From the NCBI RefSeq assembly GCF_000470775.1, contig NC_022438.1:1612001-1676000 (forward strand): a stretch of DNA of 64,000 nucleotides. The letters run 5' to 3'. The notes below the pieces were generated by a model. It was not told the DNA's origin. It did no database searches and saw nothing but the letters and a program-made list of their open reading frames with translations. Source of the stretch: Leifsonia xyli subsp. cynodontis DSM 46306 (GTDB lineage: Bacteria; Actinomycetota; Actinomycetes; Actinomycetales; Microbacteriaceae). This document shows positions 7,915 to 16,020 of this stretch, in pieces (the first letter of the stretch is position 1; every line of letters starts with the position of its first letter). A program made the translations under genes and the position numbers.

Positions 7915-9071
7915 GGTTCGGAACTCCACAGCTGAAGCAGGTTCTCACCGGGTCGTTCACCCACCGGTACGTCGTCGATGTCATCAAGGACGGCTCCCGG
8001 GCGCTGCGGGACGTCCCGGTGACGAATGTGCGCCTCACGGACAGTGGCGCCTCTCTGGTGCAGTCGACGGGTTCGTTGACGATCGTCTACCAGGGCGATT
8101 TCGCCGACTCGGTCGCCCCGTCGCGGATCGGTGACATTCTCGCGCCGTTTGGCACACGGCTGATCGTGTACGCCCTCATCACCGCCGGGCCGGGGTTCCA
8201 GGAGCGGGTCGCCCTGGGGCATTACCTCATCACGGGGGCGCCGAAGATCCGGACCACCCGGTTCCAGTACCAGGGCGCCGGGGCGGTGAAGGGCGACCTG
8301 ATCGATCTCACCATTGGTGACCTGTTCGCGGGGGTGCAGTGGGACCGGTTCGACATCCCCGGCGTTGCCCCGGACCTCACGTCGGTGTGGAAGGAGTATC
8401 AGCGTCTGGTCGGCCTCCCCGTGACGAGGACGGTCGCTGACGCGGCGATCCCGACAGCGGTGGCGTACCAGGAGGACAAGCTCCAAGCCTGCTACGACCT
8501 CGCCACTGTCCTCGACGGGGTGGCGTACATGACCGCCGATGGCACAGCCTCGATGCGGCCGAACGTGTGGCCGGCCGCCGTGGACACCCTCCATAGCGGC
8601 GACGTGAACGGTGACGGCACTCCCGTGAAAGCTGGTGCTACCTCGGACGGGACCCTGGTCGATGTGGTGCCGTCGCTTGCGAACGACAATGTGTACAACG
8701 CGGTCGTCGTGCGGGGGAACTCGCAGGACGCCTCGACGATCGTGCTCGCGACGGCGGAGGTCACTGATGGGCCGTTGCGGGTGCGGAACCAGGACGGGTC
8801 GCTGTCCCCGTACCGGCGCAAGCCCTACTTCTACTCGTCCCAGTACGTGACCACGCAGGCGCAGGCGGACGCATACGCCCAGCAGATGCTTCCCCGGGTG
8901 TCCCGGCTGCGCTCGATCACCTACGACCTGGTGGAGACGTTCAACCCGCTCCGCGAGGTCGGCGACGTCCTCACCGTGCGCAGGCTCGGGCAGGCGTTCA
9001 CCTGCCGCATCACCGACATCAGCCGGGACGCCGGCGCAACCCAGACCGTGACCGTGGCGGTGAACCCATGA
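7911..9071 (+). CDS. Phage minor tail protein (tail-associated, DUF5047-like)
   Basis: This 386-residue protein overlaps the previous gene by four bases. The N-terminal part (about residues 15 to 110) resembles the DUF5047 type of actinophage minor tail protein: Thr-Asn-Val-Arg-Leu-Thr-Asp-Ser-Gly, then Gly-Asp-Ile-Leu-Ala-Pro-Phe-Gly. The second half has the Asn-Ala-Val-Val-Val-Arg-Gly-Asn and Arg-Glu-Val-Gly-Asp-Val-Leu-Thr-Val segments typical of tail-hub (gp27-like) proteins. The likely role is in the tail tip or hub, contacting the host surface. No enzymatic motif was seen. Confidence 0.65.
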   Translation: MRFGTPQLKQVLTGSFTHRYVVDVIKDGSRALRDVPVTNVRLTDSGASLVQSTGSLTIVYQGDFADSVAPSRIGDILAPFGTRLIVYALITAGPGFQERVALGHYLITGAPKIRTTRFQYQGAGAVKGDLIDLTIGDLFAGVQWDRFDIPGVAPDLTSVWKEYQRLVGLPVTRTVADAAIPTAVAYQEDKLQACYDLATVLDGVAYMTADGTASMRPNVWPAAVDTLHSGDVNGDGTPVKAGATSDGTLVDVVPSLANDNVYNAVVVRGNSQDASTIVLATAEVTDGPLRVRNQDGSLSPYRRKPYFYSSQYVTTQAQADAYAQQMLPRVSRLRSITYDLVETFNPLREVGDVLTVRRLGQAFTCRITDISRDAGATQTVTVAVNP

Positions 9072-9955
9072 CCGACGACTACAGCGCCGCGCTGCTCCGC
9101 GCCCTCCAGGGACGTGCGCGGGTGAAGATCCTGCAGGGCACGTTCGTCGCCCAGTCAACGTTCGGGTGCAACGTCGATGTCGGGGTGGGCTCGTCATCGT
9201 CGCGGATTCCCGCGCACCTCGGCACGTCGTTCCTCCCGGAGGTCAACGAGCCGGTGTGGGTGTGGAACATTGACAAGCAGTGGTTCGTCACGGGGCCTGT
9301 CGCATCGAAACCCGACCGTGGCACCGTCGTCTCGGTGGCAAGCGGTCTGGTGACGTTGACGACCGCGCTGGGCACCACGGTGATCGCCCCGTACACGGGG
9401 CCCAGCCCGTCGGCCGGGCAGATCATGAAACTGCTGTGGCACGGTGGGCCGTTCGCGATGCTCATGTCCACCAGCCCGGTACCGAACACACCCCCACCGG
9501 CCCCCGGCGGCGGGACGACCACGCACCAGGACGTGTTCACGGCAATCGACGCAGGGTCCTATGGGTCGGGCCGGTGGTGGACGAACCAGGTTTACGCATC
9601 CGACAAAAACCTTGGGTGCTGGTTCTACGGCACGAAAACCGCCGACACCATCCCGGCGTCCGCGACGATTCAACGCGTCGAGCTGTACGTCTCGCCGGAG
9701 AGGATTAGCGGTTCGCCGCCGAACATCGCCGTCCATGGGTACTCGGCCAAGCCCGGAGACGCGCCCGCGCTGGCGACCGTCGCCGCCGTGGCGATCTCCG
9801 GCGGCTGGGTGACCCTCCCCGCCTCGATCGGGAACAACCTCAAGGCCGGCGGCGGCTATGTGGGTGTCGGCTTCAACCATGGCGGATACAGCATCCTCCG
9901 CTCCCTCGCCGAAGACGGGTTCTCCGGCGCGCTGCGCATCACCTCCACCTACTGA
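9068..9955 (+). CDS. Phage minor tail/tail-tip protein
   Basis: This 295-residue protein overlaps the preceding gene by four bases. Residues 20 to 125 read as an OB-like beta barrel with Val-Trp-Val-Trp-Asn-Ile and Gly-Thr-Val-Val-Ser-Val, common in tail-tip proteins. A Pro/Gly-rich linker near residue 140 leads to a C-terminal beta-sandwich-like domain (about 150 to 295) with Gly-Gly-Gly-Tyr-Val-Gly-Val-Gly-Phe-Asn. Such C-terminal domains often bind receptors or saccharides, but no specific ligand can be inferred. Confidence 0.6.
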   Translation: MTDDYSAALLRALQGRARVKILQGTFVAQSTFGCNVDVGVGSSSSRIPAHLGTSFLPEVNEPVWVWNIDKQWFVTGPVASKPDRGTVVSVASGLVTLTTALGTTVIAPYTGPSPSAGQIMKLLWHGGPFAMLMSTSPVPNTPPPAPGGGTTTHQDVFTAIDAGSYGSGRWWTNQVYASDKNLGCWFYGTKTADTIPASATIQRVELYVSPERISGSPPNIAVHGYSAKPGDAPALATVAAVAISGGWVTLPASIGNNLKAGGGYVGVGFNHGGYSILRSLAEDGFSGALRITSTY

Positions 9956-9968
9956 AAGCAGGCACAGC

Positions 9969-10589
9969 ATGGCACGAGACAGTTCCGGGACGAAGAACCA
10001 GCCCCAATACTCCTCCTCCGGGGTGCCGGCCCAGGCCGCTGACCTGTCCGAGGTGTCGAACTACGCGGCCGGCGTCGGCAACCGCAAGACCGGCACCTCC
10101 ACCACCCGCACGGGCCTGACCGGCGCGGACGTGTGGGACGGCCTCGAGTTCTACGAAACCGACACCGGCGCCACGTGGGAGCACGGCTCGTCCGGCTGGG
10201 CGCGCAAGCGCATCACCCGCCTCGGCCGGGCGCGCCTCACCTCGCCGCTGGTGTTGTCCGTCGCGTCGACGTGGACCGACGTGCTCTCCGTCACGGTCAC
10301 ATCGACGGGTGGTTTGACCCTTGCGGACTGGCGCGCATACGTGTCGAACCAGAACTCCGGCAGCCGGCAGATCGCCCAGTTCCGGGTCCTCTGCGATGGC
10401 ACCCAAGTCGATGACACCCTCAACAACGACCTACCTTGGATCAGCGGCGCGACATCACAGTACGCGGCCGGATTCGAGCACGAACTCTCCACCGCGGCCG
10501 GATCACACGTCTGGAAACTGCAGGTCCAATGCTCTTCGGCGTCGGCGATCAGCGTGAACAACGCGGTCCTGATCCTGAGCGAGGTGTGA
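9969..10589 (+). CDS. Phage tail-fibre-like or minor tail protein
   Basis: The ATG at 9969 follows GAAAGCAGG and gives 206 residues. The N-terminus is polar (Ser, Gly, Gln, Thr) and includes Asp-Gly-Leu-Glu-Phe-Tyr-Glu-Thr-Asp-Thr-Gly, a short pattern common in phage structural proteins that attach fibres. The C-terminal 120 residues are beta-rich and end in Asn-Asn-Ala-Val-Leu-Ile-Leu, consistent with a small adhesin or fibre head. It is the last structural gene before the endolysin. The specific role is unknown. Confidence 0.55.
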   Translation: MARDSSGTKNQPQYSSSGVPAQAADLSEVSNYAAGVGNRKTGTSTTRTGLTGADVWDGLEFYETDTGATWEHGSSGWARKRITRLGRARLTSPLVLSVASTWTDVLSVTVTSTGGLTLADWRAYVSNQNSGSRQIAQFRVLCDGTQVDDTLNNDLPWISGATSQYAAGFEHELSTAAGSHVWKLQVQCSSASAISVNNAVLILSEV

Positions 10590-10591
10590 CC

Positions 10592-11536
10592 ATGACCCTG
10601 CTTGAGGGTGTTGACATCTCCTACACGCAGGGCGACTACACCCCTGCGGGTGAGGATTTCGTGATCATCAACGCCTCCCGCGCCAATGTTGGACTCACCG
10701 TCGGGTCCTGCTACCGGGCACAGGTCGCGCTCGCGCGGGCCGCGGGGAGGCATGTCGGGCATTACTTCTTCAACGGGAACCTCGACCCAGTGGTGTGCGC
10801 GGACTTCTTCGCCGACAACCTCGCCTACGTCGCCGGGGATTCGCTGTGGCTCGATATCGAGGACGAGGCATCCACAGGCACCCGGGCGTGGAGCCCCGCG
10901 CAGGCGCTCGCCTTCCTGAACCAGGTGAAGACCCGTCTCAGGGTGGTCCCGGGCGTGTATCTGAACAAGTCGCTCATGGACGCCGCCGACTGGTCCGCCG
11001 TCGTGGCGGCCGGCGCGCCCTTGTGGATCGCCTCCTACACCCCGTCCCCACCACCCATCCGGTGGTGGCCTGACTGGACGGTATGGCAGTACACGTCCAC
11101 CCCCATCGACCGTAACAAAGCCCAAACGTCGCTGACCACAGCGTTCACAACCCCAACCCCTCTGGAGGAGGACATGAAAATCCAGCTGATCAAAACGGGC
11201 GACGCCTCCGGCGCGATCGGCACGTTGAACCCGGACGGGACCCTCGACTGGCTGACCGCGGACGAGTTCCAAGCCCTGACCCGCACCGGCCTCATCGAGC
11301 CCGTCCACGCGGAAGGCGACGGGACGGTATGGGGCATCCTCGCATCCCGCACCGCACGCCTCCGCGCACAACAGGGCGGCGACCCCGTGGCCCTCGCGAA
11401 GTCCGTGTCCGCCCTTCTCGTCCCGGCCGTGCTGGCCGGCATCCAGGCCAACAGTGGCCTCTCCCTCACCCCTGAACAAGTCCAGGCCGCGTGCGAGACC
11501 GCGATCAAGGACGTGTTCGCCCACGCATCCACCTAG
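10592..11536 (+). CDS. Endolysin, GH25 muramidase (lysozyme)
   Basis: I start this 314-residue protein at the ATG at 10592, two bases after the preceding stop; a longer version of the frame adds shadow sequence. Residues 1 to about 185 form a GH25 (Chalaropsis-type) domain: Gly-Val-Asp-Ile-Ser with Asp8, and Leu-Asp-Ile-Glu with Asp88 and Glu90, the expected catalytic pair. GH25 enzymes cut the N-acetylmuramyl/N-acetylglucosamine bond. After a Thr/Pro linker (about 190 to 205), residues 206 to 314 form an unrecognised domain, probably for wall binding. Membrane protein genes follow, completing a lysis cassette. Confidence 0.9.
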   Translation: MTLLEGVDISYTQGDYTPAGEDFVIINASRANVGLTVGSCYRAQVALARAAGRHVGHYFFNGNLDPVVCADFFADNLAYVAGDSLWLDIEDEASTGTRAWSPAQALAFLNQVKTRLRVVPGVYLNKSLMDAADWSAVVAAGAPLWIASYTPSPPPIRWWPDWTVWQYTSTPIDRNKAQTSLTTAFTTPTPLEEDMKIQLIKTGDASGAIGTLNPDGTLDWLTADEFQALTRTGLIEPVHAEGDGTVWGILASRTARLRAQQGGDPVALAKSVSALLVPAVLAGIQANSGLSLTPEQVQAACETAIKDVFAHAST

Positions 11537-11570
11537 AACCCTCTCCCGAACCCCATGAGAGGGGAACACC

Positions 11571-12020
11571 ATGCCCGACATTCCCATGGGGTGGGCGACG
11601 TTGATCGCCGCGGCCGTGACCGCGGCCGGTGGTATGGCCGCGATCGTGATCTCGATCGTGCTGGGCGCCCGCACCCGCCGCGCCGTGAAAAACATCGCAT
11701 CCGACACCCGCGAGGTCAAAGAACAAGTCACGAACAGCCACACCACCAACCTCCGCGACGAATCCGACCACCGCCACAACGAACTCATCAGCGAGATCAC
11801 AGCGGTCATCAGCGAGATCACAGCCGTCCGCGCAACCCAGGACACCCACGGAGAGCGCCTCGATGAGGTGCAACGCACCCAACGGGGCATGCAACGCGAT
11901 ATCGGCCGTCTCGCCGACGCCGACCAAGAACAAACCCGCACCGATCACCGCCTCAGCGAACGCCTCACCGACATCGAGAAGAACAACCCCCGACCACACC
12001 TCCCCGAAGGAGAATCATGA
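11571..12020 (+). CDS. Phage membrane protein with coiled coil (DUF2746-like, lysis cassette)
   Basis: This 149-residue protein has one N-terminal membrane helix (about residues 8 to 33) and then a long hydrophilic, charged helix likely to form a coiled coil. It sits between endolysin and holin-like gene and overlaps the latter by four bases. Actinophages often encode such a protein (DUF2746 type) beside the endolysin, and it may act as a holin partner or spanin-like factor. A 21-base tandem duplication repeats Ile-Ser-Glu-Ile-Thr-Ala-Val, exactly two coiled-coil turns. Confidence 0.65.
   Translation: MPDIPMGWATLIAAAVTAAGGMAAIVISIVLGARTRRAVKNIASDTREVKEQVTNSHTTNLRDESDHRHNELISEITAVISEITAVRATQDTHGERLDEVQRTQRGMQRDIGRLADADQEQTRTDHRLSERLTDIEKNNPRPHLPEGES
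11787..11828 (+). repeat. 21-base tandem duplication in the lysis-cassette membrane gene
   Basis: Two adjacent 21-base copies (11787-11807 and 11808-11828) differ by one base. The duplication is in frame and adds one heptad to the predicted coiled coil. Confidence 0.85.
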
Positions 12021-12388
12021 GCAAGCACCTCACCACCGAGAACGTCCTCGACGTTCCGGAGATCGTCCATGCCGGCCAACGGGTCCTCCGCACCCTCGTC
12101 CAGGCCGGGATCCCCGCCTTCCTGACCTTCGCGGTGATCCTCCCGCAGGTCATCGACGCCCTCGGCCTGCCCCTCACCTCGAAGGCCTACCTGTGGCTGG
12201 TCGGCCTCGCCGGCATCGTCACCGGGATTGCCGCCGCCCTCACCCGCATCATGGCCATCCCCACCATCAACCAGTGGCTGACAACCATCGGCCTCGGCAC
12301 CATGAAAAAGACCGACCCGCGGACCCCCGCCACAACACCCGCCGACCCGACACAGGACCCCGCAGCAGCACCACCCACAACCGGCTGA
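12017..12388 (+). CDS. Holin-like phage membrane protein
   Basis: This 123-residue protein has two membrane helices (about residues 30 to 50 and 58 to 80), a short loop and a Pro/Thr/Ala-rich polar tail. Size, topology and the four-base overlap with the preceding lysis gene fit an actinophage holin that permeabilises the membrane and times endolysin action. The segment Ala-Gly-Ile-Pro-Ala-Phe-Leu-Thr-Phe before the first helix is typical of phage r1t/LL-H-type holins. Lysis activity is inferred only. Confidence 0.7.
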   Translation: MSKHLTTENVLDVPEIVHAGQRVLRTLVQAGIPAFLTFAVILPQVIDALGLPLTSKAYLWLVGLAGIVTGIAAALTRIMAIPTINQWLTTIGLGTMKKTDPRTPATTPADPTQDPAAAPPTTG

Positions 12389-12571
12389 CCACCAACACCA
12401 CACATCGTTAATCGGACAGACCCCAGTAGCCCGAGGCTGCTTCGTTGTTCTCGTAGGATGTGGGACCCTACTTCTTGCCATTTTTGAGAATCCTTCGGCA
12501 TACTCCTCGCAGGTCCCGCCACTATCGGAGTCATAAGTCAGATCAGGGGCGCTTAGCTAGAAAGGCCGCGT

Positions 12572-13495
12572 ATGGCGTCGACGAAACAGCGCACCGTCTA
12601 CTTCTTCGAGCCGATCGTGCTCGACCAGGCCGGCAACGTCCAACCGATCGAGGGGGGCTTTTGGTCCGACCTCCACGACCGGATCAGCAATCTCGACGAC
12701 AACGCGCGCCGGGGCGAGTTCTTTGGCCGTCGCCATATCGGCTCAGCCCGTGAGGAGACCACGCCGCCCGAGAAGTACCTCTACGTCGGGAAACTCCGGC
12801 CGGGCGCTGATTGGCCGGACGTGAGCGACGGCGACGGCGCGATCGCTTCTCTCGCCTCGACCGGCTTCTCGGGCTCGCTGATCGAGCCCGCCTACCTCCT
12901 CGGCGTCAGTGGTACGAACTATGTTGCAATTCTGAGGTCGTCGGCCGGGCCATCTTTTACCGCTATCGCACGCTGGCTCAACATGGTGTGCGAGTTCAAC
13001 ACGGAGGCCGAGCGGCTCGAACTCCGATCTTACGTTCGACGGGATCAACTCGAACGCTTCAACCGAGCCAAGCAAGCCGCGAAAATCTACCTGAAGGTCG
13101 ATCCGGGGGTGATGACGGATGCCGAACCGAAAGGCGAACTTGGTCAGGCGCTTAAAATCGCCCAGAGCGCCGGAGCGGGCGGGGCATCCGTCGAACTCAC
13201 GATCAGTTTTGGTAACGTGCGGCCTACCGACAGAGCTGGAGAAGACCTCGTGACTAACCTCCGCGAGCTCCTCTTCACAACCCGAACTCCCTTCAAGAAG
13301 GCCAAGGCAACGGTTATCGCGGAGGACCAGGACGGCGCTCTTATACGTGACAAGATCGACTTCACACTCGATCGAATCACCGTTCAGCAGAAGATCGGAG
13401 CCTCCGAGGACGAGGAGCCGACGCCGACCATCGTCCTCCAAGCCATGCTCGAAGCGATCGGCCGTTTCCGCTCAGAACTACCCACTGACACATAG
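12572..13495 (+). CDS. Soluble accessory protein of unknown function (possible defence or exclusion component)
   Basis: This 307-residue protein begins at an ATG with GAAAGG upstream. It is soluble, mixed alpha/beta and has no signal peptide. Visible features are a Lys-Leu-Arg-Pro-Gly-Ala-Asp-Trp-Pro-Asp motif near residue 75 and a C-terminal half of alternating strands. It resembles phage-encoded proteins of the DUF6731 kind, but I am not certain of that. A 183-base gap separates it from the lysis genes, so it probably has its own promoter. Nine bases after its stop comes a four-helix membrane protein, so the two likely act together. Confidence 0.7.
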   Translation: MASTKQRTVYFFEPIVLDQAGNVQPIEGGFWSDLHDRISNLDDNARRGEFFGRRHIGSAREETTPPEKYLYVGKLRPGADWPDVSDGDGAIASLASTGFSGSLIEPAYLLGVSGTNYVAILRSSAGPSFTAIARWLNMVCEFNTEAERLELRSYVRRDQLERFNRAKQAAKIYLKVDPGVMTDAEPKGELGQALKIAQSAGAGGASVELTISFGNVRPTDRAGEDLVTNLRELLFTTRTPFKKAKATVIAEDQDGALIRDKIDFTLDRITVQQKIGASEDEEPTPTIVLQAMLEAIGRFRSELPTDT

Positions 13496-13504
13496 GAAAT
13501 AACC

Positions 13505-14068
13505 ATGAAGCACTTCCTTGGCTTCCTCCGTGACCAACCGTTCTGGGCCGACCTCGGGCTCTTCATGCTCGTCGCGACACACTTCGCCATGACCACGCTC
13601 GGCTACCTTCCGAATGTCTGGGCGGCCATCGCCGACCCCTCGAATCAACAGGCCGCGCAAACCCTCTATCTCGCCTGGCTCCAGCCCGCCGCGACCGTCG
13701 CCGGCTTTGCGGGCGTGGTTGTGGTCTTCGGCCTGACTGCAAGTTCGGATCGTTTCAAGACGTTCCGCGCGAACGCCGGCCGGAGTCTTCGGCGGACGTG
13801 GGTTTCCTCGAGCCTCTCGGGGTTCGAAGCGGTCGCCCTCGCCGTGGCCGCACCAATGGTGAGCATTGCCGGGCTCCTGAACGTCGCGCCGTTCCTTTTC
13901 GAACTCGCGCTCCTTCTGTTCCTCCATGGCGCGCTCCGACTGATCTGGATTCTCTCGGGTCTGATCGGCATCGTCGGTGCAGACGATATCAAGGCGACTG
14001 GCGAGAAGCAGCCCTACCCCCTCGACCGTCTCCCGTATAAGAACGGCGTCGACCGGAGGGCCGGCTAA
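13505..14068 (+). CDS. Four-helix membrane protein, partner of the preceding gene
   Basis: This 187-residue protein follows its neighbour after nine bases, with GGAAATAACC in between. Four hydrophobic segments are visible (about residues 14 to 38, 58 to 80, 103 to 122, 127 to 160), with basic loops (Arg-Phe-Lys-Thr-Phe-Arg) between the second and third and a polar C-terminus. A soluble protein plus membrane protein placed at the end of a prophage lysis module is the usual layout of abortive-infection or exclusion modules, in which the membrane partner is the effector. That role is an inference; the family is not recognised. Confidence 0.7.
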   Translation: MKHFLGFLRDQPFWADLGLFMLVATHFAMTTLGYLPNVWAAIADPSNQQAAQTLYLAWLQPAATVAGFAGVVVVFGLTASSDRFKTFRANAGRSLRRTWVSSSLSGFEAVALAVAAPMVSIAGLLNVAPFLFELALLLFLHGALRLIWILSGLIGIVGADDIKATGEKQPYPLDRLPYKNGVDRRAG

Positions 14069-14105
14069 AACCGAATTCGCCACACCCCTGACCGCCACCC
14101 CCACA

Positions 14106-14146
14106 CCCCGACCCACCCCTCACACGAGGCGGTGGGCCGGGGGTCC
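14106..14146 (+). terminator. Rho-independent terminator after the two-gene module
   Basis: A 12-base arm (CCCCGACCCACC, 14106-14117) can pair with GGTGGGCCGGGG (14131-14142) with two central mismatches, followed by TCCTTTTGTTG. It would end the 12.6-14.1 kb operon and is a reasonable marker for the right side of the phage genes. Confidence 0.7.
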
Positions 14147-14283
14147 TTTTGTTGTTCTCAAGGGACACACGGTCGAATCTTCCAATAGCTCTCGCGTTGT
14201 GAACCCGAGATTCAGCCTGCTAGGTTTGAGTTTCCGGGGGTGGCCGGCTTGATCGCTCCGAGTTTTGGGTAGCAATCTACCTG

Positions 14284-15255
14284 TTGGCTCCGTTGGTCTC
14301 GAGAAATGAAAGTTGCGATTCAACGCGGACGAAGTACTTGGGAGCAGCGGCAATTGCCGCATCGACGATCGTCACGCTCGGACTGCTCACCCCTGGCACC
14401 GCTGTGGCGGATACAGGAGCGCCCGATCCGCTTGAGGCGGTCGTCGCGTCAACGCCCAGCACTGCGAACAACGCGGCAGATGTCACGACGAAGTCCACCG
14501 GAAAGAACGCGATTAGCGCAACGGTATCCGGTGCGGACATCTCAGTCCCGGTCGACCCTGCCGCGAGAATCTCACTGGACACGAACGCGGGCAGGCTCTC
14601 TGTGGCCCTTCCGTTCGTCCAAAAGGCTCAAAACGCAACTGTCGAGAAGAACGGCATTGTCTCGTACAATAACAGCAACGGGTCGACCTCGGTTCCGGTC
14701 GTGACAAAGGACGGATCTCTCCAGATCAATACCGTGATCTCAACCGTTTCCGCGCCGAAGCAGTATAGCTATGAGTTCACTATCCCGGATGGTGGGCAGA
14801 TTGTCCAGGCCGGTGACGGCTACTTCGTTCTCAATTCCACCAATGACCCCATCGCTTATATTGCAGCACCTTGGGCGAAAGATGCGAACAAAAATTCTGT
14901 ACCGACACATTACGAACTCACTGGCACAACACTGACGCAGGTCATCGATCTGACGAACAAGACTGCGTTCCCGGTCGTGGCTGATCCTCAGTTCGTATGG
15001 TACGGAGTGCTCCCGTCCGTTCAATTCACCCGATCAGAGACCAAGACCGCAACGGCGCTGACCGGAATGGCGACCGCCTGCGGCTGGGTGACTCGCTTCA
15101 CGAGTTACGTAGGTGGTGCGCTTTGCGGCCTCAATGCAGCTTCGATCATCATCAACACGCAGCGCATTTACTACAGGGAAAAGCGTTGCGCTCAGCTCCT
15201 GATCGGTCCAGGCGTGATCGGCACGATCGGCTACTCAGGGGGCTACTGCAAGTGA
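14284..15255 (+). CDS. Secreted protein with an actinobacterial export/toxin-type domain
   Basis: The 323-residue frame opens at a TTG at 14284. A signal peptide is clear (Ala-Ala-Ala-Ile-Ala-Ala-Ser-Thr-Ile-Val, cleavage after Thr-Ala-Val-Ala near residue 43). Residues 120 to 240 form a beta-rich domain ending in Phe-Pro-Val-Val-Ala-Asp-Pro, which also occurs in the secreted protein at 17796-18443. The C-terminal 85 residues are hydrophobic with four Cys and end in Tyr-Ser-Gly-Gly-Tyr-Cys-Lys. The start is weak: an ATG at 14306 with a better ribosome site lies in another frame, so a frameshift at the signal peptide is possible. The next gene overlaps by four bases. Confidence 0.65.
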   Translation: MAPLVSRNESCDSTRTKYLGAAAIAASTIVTLGLLTPGTAVADTGAPDPLEAVVASTPSTANNAADVTTKSTGKNAISATVSGADISVPVDPAARISLDTNAGRLSVALPFVQKAQNATVEKNGIVSYNNSNGSTSVPVVTKDGSLQINTVISTVSAPKQYSYEFTIPDGGQIVQAGDGYFVLNSTNDPIAYIAAPWAKDANKNSVPTHYELTGTTLTQVIDLTNKTAFPVVADPQFVWYGVLPSVQFTRSETKTATALTGMATACGWVTRFTSYVGGALCGLNAASIIINTQRIYYREKRCAQLLIGPGVIGTIGYSGGYCK

Positions 15256-15491
15256 GGTTCCGCGATGCATTTCGTTCGGACGTGCGGCGGGCAATCAACG
15301 CCACTCCCGTCCGGCGGCTCGTTTCCTTTGGCTCCATGGGAATTTTAGTGATCCTTGCGATCGCCTTCGGCGCTGTAGCTCCGTGGTGGGTTTGGCCGCT
15401 GATGCTCCTTATCGAGGGAATCGTGTTCCTCGTCCTTGGCAACCACTGGGCCGACAAAGACGCACTTGAGAAAGCACAGAGAGAAGAATAA
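15252..15491 (+). CDS. Small membrane protein coupled to the secreted protein
   Basis: The GTG at 15252 overlaps the stop of the secreted protein (GTGA), giving 79 residues. Two adjacent membrane helices are seen (about residues 26 to 46 and 48 to 66) between a basic N-terminus and an acidic tail ending in Lys-Ala-Gln-Arg-Glu-Glu. Translational coupling to an exported protein with a hydrophobic C-terminus suggests a dedicated immunity or membrane partner, but no family is recognised. A strong hairpin follows directly, closing a two-gene operon. Confidence 0.65.
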   Translation: MRFRDAFRSDVRRAINATPVRRLVSFGSMGILVILAIAFGAVAPWWVWPLMLLIEGIVFLVLGNHWADKDALEKAQREE

Positions 15492-15499
15492 ACCTCGAA

Positions 15500-15529
15500 G
15501 GGGTACGAGTTTCTGCTCGTACCCCTTGA
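15500..15529 (+). terminator. Hairpin terminator after the secreted/membrane pair
   Basis: A perfect ten-base inverted repeat (GGGGTACGAG and CTCGTACCCC) with a six-base loop starts nine bases after the stop codon. Only a short T-rich stretch (TTGAT) follows, so termination may be moderate. Confidence 0.7.
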
Positions 15530-15805
15530 TCATGTCATCTCCGGAAGTTGCCGAGGATGCTGTCCGCGATTGCGACGAAGACCTCACTTATCCGCGCGAT
15601 CCAAAGCTTTACCGCCCATTCATGGCCAGGTTCGCGAGACTCCATCATGCCCCTCCTCATCGTTGCATCAAGTGTAATGCAGGGCTGTCTTCGCGTTTCG
15701 GAATGCGGCAGACTAGTTCGGTCGTTTGCGTGTGAACTCGTGAATGCCCTGAACGAGGGAATGAATATCTTCGCGATCACGCTATCATGTAACGAGATCG
15801 GTGAC

Positions 15806-16020
15806 ATGGAAGTACGGTACGAGGATGCGAACTCGCCACCATCGATCGGCTCGGAAGGTGGCACCAGCTCCACTCCAACCTCGACGGACTCTGGGCTGGC
15901 AAGCTCAGCGCCAACTACCGACTCATCATTCGCCCCGACGGCGCCGAGGACCCGGCAAGCGCCGTCACCGTTATCGGCATCCACGACTATCACGAACAAC
16001 CCCGCTGGAGACCAGCATGA
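15806..16020 (+). pseudogene. HigB/RelE-type toxin remnant
   Basis: An ATG at 15806 starts Met-Glu-Val-Arg-Tyr-Glu-Asp, the usual beginning of this toxin family. The C-terminal half follows in a different frame from 15829 to the TGA at 16018-16020: it contains Arg-Trp-His-Gln-Leu-His, then Ala-Gly-Lys-Leu-Ser-Ala-Asn-Tyr-Arg-Leu-Ile-Ile, and ends with Asp-Tyr-His-Glu. That second frame has no start codon of its own, and about 35 to 45 central residues expected for the family are missing. So the gene has both a deletion and a frame change. Its stop overlaps the intact antitoxin start. About 250 bases upstream of it (15530-15805) I see no gene. Confidence 0.7.

Larger units (their letters stand above)
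1..14150 (+). mobile_element. Prophage, right (late-gene) part
   Basis: A continuous block of plus-strand genes follows the late order of long-tailed actinophages: capsid, connectors, tail tube, chaperone pair, tape measure, minor tail proteins, endolysin, holin-like proteins. Most neighbours overlap by 1 to 4 bases, which fits a single late transcript. The left boundary is outside the window. I place the right end near the hairpin at 14106-14142, but no attachment site or integrase is visible, so this end is an estimate; the accessory genes up to about 15.5 kb could also belong to it. Whether the prophage can be induced cannot be judged. Confidence 0.85.

Noticed and set aside
15535..15999. 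Minus-strand frame of about 154 codons opposite the toxin remnant
   Set aside because: No signal for translation, and the plus strand has a recognisable HigB fragment; composition is not gene-like.
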